Positions 59,499 to 64,000 of a stretch of DNA of 64,000 nucleotides are shown one piece after another. The translations under genes and the position numbers were made by a program. Below the pieces are notes generated by a model that was given only the letters and a program-made list of their open reading frames with translations, made no database searches and was not told where the DNA came from. Position 1 is the first letter of the stretch, and each line of letters starts with the position of its first letter. The stretch is from Aerococcus urinae (GTDB lineage: Bacteria; Bacillota; Bacilli; Lactobacillales; Aerococcaceae): positions 372,001-436,000 of the forward strand of contig NZ_CP014161.1 in NCBI RefSeq assembly GCF_001543175.1. Direction: 5' to 3'.

Positions 59499-60485
59499 AT
59501 GGCCAAGAGAACTGGAAAAACAATGGTAGAAGCCATCACTGCAACGTTAGACCAAGAAATGGCTCGTGACGATAAAATTTTACTTTTCGGTGAAGACGTA
59601 GGTAAAAACGGTGGTGTGTTCCGTGCTTCTAAAGGTTTATATGATAAATATGGTGAAGACCGTGTAAGTGATACGCCTCTATCTGAATCAGGTATTGGTG
59701 GTATGGCAATCGGACTTTGTCTCCAAGGTTTCCGTCCTATCATGGAAATCCAATTCTTCGCTTTCGTATTTGAAGTGATGGACTCCTTAGCTGGACAAAT
59801 GTCACGTTACCGCTTCCGTTATGGAGCAACCCGTAACTTCCCAATTACCGTGCGTTCACCATTTGGTGGTGGGGTTCATACACCTGAAATGCACGCGGAC
59901 TCAGTAGAAGGTATTTTTGTTCAAACCCCAGGGATGAAAGTGGTTGTTCCATCAAGTCCTTATGAAGCTAAAGGTTTACTTGCTTCAGCCATTCGTGACA
60001 ATGACCCAGTCTTATTCCTTGAACACATGAAGTTATACCGCTCATTCCGTGAAGAAGTTCCTGAAGAAGAATATACCATTCCTCTAGGCGTAGCCAATGT
60101 GGCACGTGAAGGTTCTGACGTCACTGTGATCGCTTACGGTTACATGGTTCGTGAAGCGCTTAAGGCTGCGGAAGAATTAGAAAAAGAAAATATTTCTGTT
60201 GAAGTCATTGACTTACGGACGATTTCACCAGTTGACTATGAAACCATTGGTAAATCTGTTGAAAAAACCGGCCGTGTTGTCATGGTACAAGAAGCTCAAC
60301 GTGAAGCTGGTGCAGGTAACAATGTGATCGCTGAAATTTCTCAACGTTTCATTCTTTCTCTAGAATCACCAATTGAATTCGTATCAGCTCCTGATACAGT
60401 TTACCCATTTGGTTTAGCAGAAAATGACTGGTTGCCAAATGCTGATGACATCAAAGAAGCAGTTAAGAACACAGTTAATTTCTAG
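59499..60485 (+). CDS. pdhB: Pyruvate dehydrogenase E1 component, beta subunit
   Basis: Partner of PdhA in the E1 heterotetramer, 328 residues. [22 protein letters not shown] and [16 protein letters not shown] carry the glutamate that activates thiamine diphosphate. The C-terminal [27 protein letters not shown] is standard. The ATG follows AAGGAGAG and begins two bases after the pdhA stop, so the two are translated together. Confidence 0.96.
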   Translation: MAKRTGKTMVEAITATLDQEMARDDKILLFGEDVGKNGGVFRASKGLYDKYGEDRVSDTPLSESGIGGMAIGLCLQGFRPIMEIQFFAFVFEVMDSLAGQMSRYRFRYGATRNFPITVRSPFGGGVHTPEMHADSVEGIFVQTPGMKVVVPSSPYEAKGLLASAIRDNDPVLFLEHMKLYRSFREEVPEEEYTIPLGVANVAREGSDVTVIAYGYMVREALKAAEELEKENISVEVIDLRTISPVDYETIGKSVEKTGRVVMVQEAQREAGAGNNVIAEISQRFILSLESPIEFVSAPDTVYPFGLAENDWLPNADDIKEAVKNTVNF

Positions 60486-60537
60486 AAATAAGTAATCCTA
60501 TTGAATCACTTAAGCTAAGAAGGGATGATGAAAAAAG

Positions 60538-62163
60538 ATGACATATACTTTTAATATGCCAGACGTCGGTGAAGGCATGAGCGAAGGCGAAGTTGTTAGC
60601 TGGCACGTTGGAGTCGGAGACTCTGTTCAAGAAGAAGATGTTCTTGTTGAAATCCAAAATGATAAATCTGTTGAAGAAATCGCTTCACCTGTAAGCGGTA
60701 AAATTGAAAAACTATACGTTGAAGAAGGTGACGTAGCTATCGTTGGTGAACCTTTGATTGACTTCTCAGGTGAAGGCCTACCAGAAAGTGATAATGCAGC
60801 TTCTGAAGCACCAGCTAGTGAAGAAGCCTCAGCTCCTTCAGCGAATGCAAGCACTGGATATTACCAATTCCGCCTACCAGATGTTGGTGAAGGAATGGCC
60901 GAAGGTGAGATCGCTGAATGGCTAGTCAGTGAAGGCGACGAAGTCACTGAAGATACTGCGGTTGTTGAAATTCAAAATGACAAATCCGTAGAAGAAGTTT
61001 ACGCTCCAGTGGCTGGTACCATTAAGAACATCATTGTGCCTGCCGGCGAAGTAGCCAATGTGGGTGACGTTCTTGCTGAAATCGACTCACCAGAACATAA
61101 CAGCGAAGGCTCAGCACCATCTTCAACTCCAGCTTCTCCAGCTCAACTTGAAAAAGCTGACGAAGGCAATGAAGGTGCAACCGGTGCAGCTAATGGTAAC
61201 GGTGGCGTACCACAAACCGCTGATCCAAACAAACGCGTATTAGCAATGCCTTCCGTACGTCAATATGCGCGTGAACAAGGCGTTGATATTTCTCAAGTTG
61301 CAGGTACCGGTAAGAATGGCCGTGTTCTCAAAGAAGACATTGATAACTTTGACGGACAAGCTGCAACCGCAAGTGCTCCAGCTGCTGAAGCAACAAGTGC
61401 TAAAGCCAGCGAAGAACCTGCTAAGAAGGCTGCACCTAAGAAGGAAAGCCATGAAGACGGCGATGTAGAACACGTTAAGATGACTCCAATGCGTAAAGCG
61501 ATCGCTAAATCCATGGAAACCTCTAAATACACTGCTCCTCAAGTGACCTTGTTCAAGGATGTCGAAGTATCCAAACTATGGGATCACCGTAAGAAATTCA
61601 AGGGTATTGCTGCTGAACGTGATACCAAGTTAACCTTCTTACCATATGCAGTGAAAGCTTTAATTGCTGCAGTTAAGAAATACCCAATGCTCAACGCTTC
61701 AGTTGATGATGATGCTCAAGAATTCTTATTGAAGAAATATTACAACATTGGTATTGCTACTGATACTGATCAAGGATTATACGTTCCTGTAGTTCATAAT
61801 GCAGACCGCAAATCCATGTTTGATATTGCCGATGAAATTAATGATAAAGCTGCCAAGGCCCATGAAGGAAAATTGAAGGCTGCTGATATGTCAGACGGTA
61901 CTGTTTCAATTTCTAACATTGGTTCAGTTGGCGGGGAATACTTCACCCCAATTCTTAACTACCCAGAAGTTGCCATTTTAGGCTTTGGTGCAATTGTGCA
62001 ACAACCTGTAGTTGACGACAATGGTGAATTAGCAGTTGGTCGAGTATTGAAACTTTCATTAACCTTCGACCACCGTATCGTCGACGGCGCAACAGGACAA
62101 AAAGCCTTGAACGAAGTTGGTCGTCTGCTTAGCGATCCTGAATTATTATTAATGGAATCTTAA
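60538..62163 (+). CDS. pdhC: Pyruvate dehydrogenase E2, dihydrolipoamide acetyltransferase with two lipoyl domains
   Basis: Core of the complex; passes the acetyl group from lipoate to CoA. The 541-residue protein has two lipoyl domains (about 2-78 and 104-182), each with the lipoylation lysine in IQNDKSVEE, then an Ala/Pro/Glu-rich linker. The E1/E3-binding domain ([35 protein letters not shown]) is at about 236-271. The catalytic domain ends with the histidine motif [23 protein letters not shown] precedes the ATG. Confidence 0.96.
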   Translation: MTYTFNMPDVGEGMSEGEVVSWHVGVGDSVQEEDVLVEIQNDKSVEEIASPVSGKIEKLYVEEGDVAIVGEPLIDFSGEGLPESDNAASEAPASEEASAPSANASTGYYQFRLPDVGEGMAEGEIAEWLVSEGDEVTEDTAVVEIQNDKSVEEVYAPVAGTIKNIIVPAGEVANVGDVLAEIDSPEHNSEGSAPSSTPASPAQLEKADEGNEGATGAANGNGGVPQTADPNKRVLAMPSVRQYAREQGVDISQVAGTGKNGRVLKEDIDNFDGQAATASAPAAEATSAKASEEPAKKAAPKKESHEDGDVEHVKMTPMRKAIAKSMETSKYTAPQVTLFKDVEVSKLWDHRKKFKGIAAERDTKLTFLPYAVKALIAAVKKYPMLNASVDDDAQEFLLKKYYNIGIATDTDQGLYVPVVHNADRKSMFDIADEINDKAAKAHEGKLKAADMSDGTVSISNIGSVGGEYFTPILNYPEVAILGFGAIVQQPVVDDNGELAVGRVLKLSLTFDHRIVDGATGQKALNEVGRLLSDPELLLMES

Positions 62164-62178
62164 GGAGGTAGTTAGTAA

Positions 62179-63588
62179 ATGGTTGTAGGTGCAATGGCAA
62201 TTGAACTGGATACAGTCGTTGTTGGGGCTGGACCTGGCGGATACGTTGCGGCGATCCGCGCAGCCCAAATGGGACAAAAAGTAGCCATTATTGAACGTGA
62301 ATATATTGGTGGTGTCTGCTTAAACGTTGGCTGTATTCCTTCCAAGGCTTTAATCCAAGCTGGACATGCTTACCACGAGGCCAATGGCGGTTTAGAAGTC
62401 TTTGGTGTGGATTCAAAAGCTAGCTTAGATTTCACCAAAACACAAGAATGGAAAGACAATAGTGTGGTTAAAACCCTAACTAGTGGGGTAGAAATGCTAT
62501 TGAAGAAAAATAAAGTGGAAATTATCCGCGGGGAAGCTTTCTTCAACAATGAACGTGAATTAACCGTGATGGGTGAAGGTGATGAACACCAACTCTATAG
62601 CTACAAACACGCAATCATTGCGACAGGTTCTCATCCAATTGAAATCAAAGGCTTTAAGTTTGGTGGCCGTGTCATTGACTCCACAGGTGCCTTAAACTTA
62701 AAAGAAGTGCCTAAGAAACTCGTTGTTATCGGTGGTGGGGTCATTGGTGCCGAACTGGGTTCAGCTTATGCTAACCTCGGTAGCCAAGTCACCATCTTAG
62801 AAGGTTCTCCTCAAATCTTACCTAACTTTGAAAAAGATATGGTTAAGGTTGTCGAAAAAGGCATGAAAGCTAAAGGCATGGATATCCATGTTAACGCTAT
62901 GGCCAAGGAAGCTGTCGACAACGGGGACTCTGTCACCGTTAAATATGAAATTGACGGCAAGGCTAACGAAATTGAAGCGGATTATGTCTTAGTTTCTGTT
63001 GGTCGTCGTCCTAACACTGAAGATCTTGGCTTAGAAGCCCTAGGTGTTAAGAAGAATGACCGTGGCTTAATCGAAGTGGATAACCAAGGACGGACCAGCG
63101 TGAAGAATATCTTCGCAATTGGTGACGTCGTTCCTGGTGCTGCTTTAGCCCACAAAGCGTCCTACGAAGGTAAAATTGCTGCGGAAGCCATTTCTGGTAA
63201 AGCCGCTGCAGTGGACTACAAGGTAATGCCTTCCGTAGCCTTCACTGACCCTGAAATTGCTTCTTACGGTTTAACCGAAAAAGAAGCTAAAGATCAAGGG
63301 CTTGACGTGAAAGCAACCAAGTTCCCATTAGCTGGGAATGGACGGGCTTTGTCATTAAACCAAAAAGAAGGTTTCGTTCGCTTAGTTGCTACTAAGGATG
63401 ACAAGGTGATCGTTGGTGCTCAAATGGTCGGCGTTGGTGCTTCAGACGTGATGGCTGAAGCAGGCCTAGCTATTGAAGCAGGCATGAACGCTGAAGATAT
63501 TGCCCTCACTATCCATGGCCACCCATCCCTCGGGGAAAGCTTAATGGATACAGCAGAAGGCGTTCTCGGCATGCCAATCCATATGTAA
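62179..63588 (+). CDS. pdhD: Dihydrolipoamide dehydrogenase (E3)
   Basis: FAD enzyme that reoxidises dihydrolipoamide and makes NADH. The 469-residue protein has [18 protein letters not shown] (FAD), the redox disulfide [13 protein letters not shown], the NAD fold [20 protein letters not shown] and the catalytic HGHPSLGE near the C-terminus. AAGGAGG stands about ten bases before the ATG at 62179; a second ATG lies 15 bases further on. It closes the pdh operon before the terminator at 63611. Confidence 0.96.
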   Translation: MVVGAMAIELDTVVVGAGPGGYVAAIRAAQMGQKVAIIEREYIGGVCLNVGCIPSKALIQAGHAYHEANGGLEVFGVDSKASLDFTKTQEWKDNSVVKTLTSGVEMLLKKNKVEIIRGEAFFNNERELTVMGEGDEHQLYSYKHAIIATGSHPIEIKGFKFGGRVIDSTGALNLKEVPKKLVVIGGGVIGAELGSAYANLGSQVTILEGSPQILPNFEKDMVKVVEKGMKAKGMDIHVNAMAKEAVDNGDSVTVKYEIDGKANEIEADYVLVSVGRRPNTEDLGLEALGVKKNDRGLIEVDNQGRTSVKNIFAIGDVVPGAALAHKASYEGKIAAEAISGKAAAVDYKVMPSVAFTDPEIASYGLTEKEAKDQGLDVKATKFPLAGNGRALSLNQKEGFVRLVATKDDKVIVGAQMVGVGASDVMAEAGLAIEAGMNAEDIALTIHGHPSLGESLMDTAEGVLGMPIHM

Positions 63589-63610
63589 GAATATAATATG
63601 ACAGGACAAG

Positions 63611-63645
63611 AGGCTCTTGCTTTGGCAAGGGCTTTTTGTTTTTGG
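63611..63645 (+). terminator. Terminator of pdhABCD
   Basis: AGGCTCTTGC (63611-63620) pairs with GCAAGGGCTT (63625-63634) through ten pairs, two of them G-U, followed by TTTGTTTTT. Confidence 0.85.
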
Positions 63646-63676
63646 TCAAAAATGCTACTGACAAATGATCTATGAC

Positions 63677-63705
63677 TTGCACTTTAGGAATTTCTTAGCC
63701 ATACT
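63677..63705 (+). promoter_or_regulatory. Promoter candidate of the last, partial gene
   Basis: TTGCAC (63677-63682), 17-base spacer, CATACT (63700-63705), 30 bases before the ATG at 63735. Confidence 0.55.
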
Positions 63706-63734
63706 AAGGAAAAAGACTAGGATGGAGTGTCGTT

Positions 63735-64000
63735 ATGAGTAAAATTACTGAAAAATTTAAGGGCTATGCCTTAAAAGGAGGCGTTCCGGTTGAAGAATCT
63801 AACCTGGACGGTGGACAGAAGCTCTTCCGGATGGGAATGCAGCTGCCGGATAGGGAGGTCATCCCTGTAGCCATCATTATCGACGGTAAGGAAGACCCGG
63901 CGGTGGATTATCAAATTACCTACAGTAAGCTAGCCTATGTGAAGGACTATAACCAACGGGGTGAGGCCTTAGATGAAATTAACCGGCTCAACCGAGTTCA
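63735..64000 (+). CDS. Hypothetical protein, 5' part only
   Basis: An open frame from ATG 63735 (GGAG nine bases before it) runs off the window after about 88 codons. It starts MSKITEKFKGYALKGGVP and continues with a strand-rich segment (LFRMGMQLPDREVIPVAIIID, VDYQITYSKLAYVKDY) then a helix (GEALDEINRLNRV). No signal or membrane helix is seen in this part. The family is not recognised; too little is visible for a call. Confidence 0.6.
   Translation, partial: MSKITEKFKGYALKGGVPVEESNLDGGQKLFRMGMQLPDREVIPVAIIIDGKEDPAVDYQITYSKLAYVKDYNQRGEALDEINRLNRV

Noticed and set aside
1-64000. CRISPR array or rRNA genes.
   Set aside because: No regularly spaced direct repeats of 24-40 bases and no rRNA-like sequence were found by reading.

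Overview
The window looks like chromosome from a low-GC Gram-positive bacterium of the order Lactobacillales; Aerococcus or a close relative is my best guess. That guess rests on the gene mix: mevalonate-pathway mvaS and a stand-alone mvaA, PepV, several OppA lipoproteins, ThiT under a TPP riboswitch, an LCP wall enzyme and a four-gene pyruvate dehydrogenase cluster. No database search was possible. Coding density is high, most genes have a clear AGGAGG-type ribosome site, and many promoters look like extended -10 (TGnTATAAT) sites. I see no phage, transposase, rRNA or CRISPR array. Layout: 118-190 is a tRNA-Arg(CCT). 253-6382 holds a GT2-GtrA glycosyltransferase, then minus-strand genes for a polysaccharide deacetylase, an OppA-like lipoprotein, a small membrane protein, a flavodoxin and a GntR regulator. 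6649-10626 holds map, an LCP protein, coaD and guaC. 10811-12610 is a tandem pair of DegV (FakB-like) proteins. 12785-16255 is an operon with a Nudix hydrolase, a CpsB homologue that seems to have lost its catalytic metal site, CpsC (Wzz), CpsD (tyrosine kinase), an untracked 53-codon ORF and an unrecognised 155-residue protein. 16680-18772 is proBA. 18894-23920 holds a D,D-carboxypeptidase, a HAD phosphatase, two genes of unknown role (one with TPRs) and an AraC regulator. 24050-30134 holds dapA, alr, a low-molecular-weight tyrosine phosphatase, metK, a small membrane protein and an M24 peptidase. 30135-41851 is a peptide-nutrition region: dipeptidase pepV, three tandem oppA genes each with its own promoter and terminator, an inserted minus-strand membrane gene, and oppBCDF. 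41973-47830 holds a 36-residue membrane peptide, convergent mvaS and mvaA, an esterase, pyrR and the TPP riboswitch with thiT. 48155-53596 is the most distinctive block: a CPA-like transporter without the family's usual acidic residues, a Crp/FNR-type regulator, a thioredoxin, an arylsulfotransferase with no signal peptide, and a YeiH-type putative sulfate exporter. 53656-57951 holds rplY, thrC, coaBC and def, and 58393-63588 is pdhABCD behind a 440-base leader with two CcpA-type cre candidates. How the parts fit: peptide import (OppA, OppBCDF) and dipeptide cleavage (PepV, M24) supply amino acids; proBA, dapA, alr and thrC show some amino-acid and wall-precursor synthesis; the deacetylase, LCP protein, carboxypeptidase, GT2-GtrA and CpsBCD-like operon act on the envelope. 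The best candidates for new biology are the arylsulfotransferase-thioredoxin-YeiH block, a dispersed intergenic hairpin repeat that starts a few bases after stop codons and carries a different short palindrome in each copy, the degenerate CpsB in an otherwise intact phosphoregulatory operon, and two small ORFs with strong ribosome sites.
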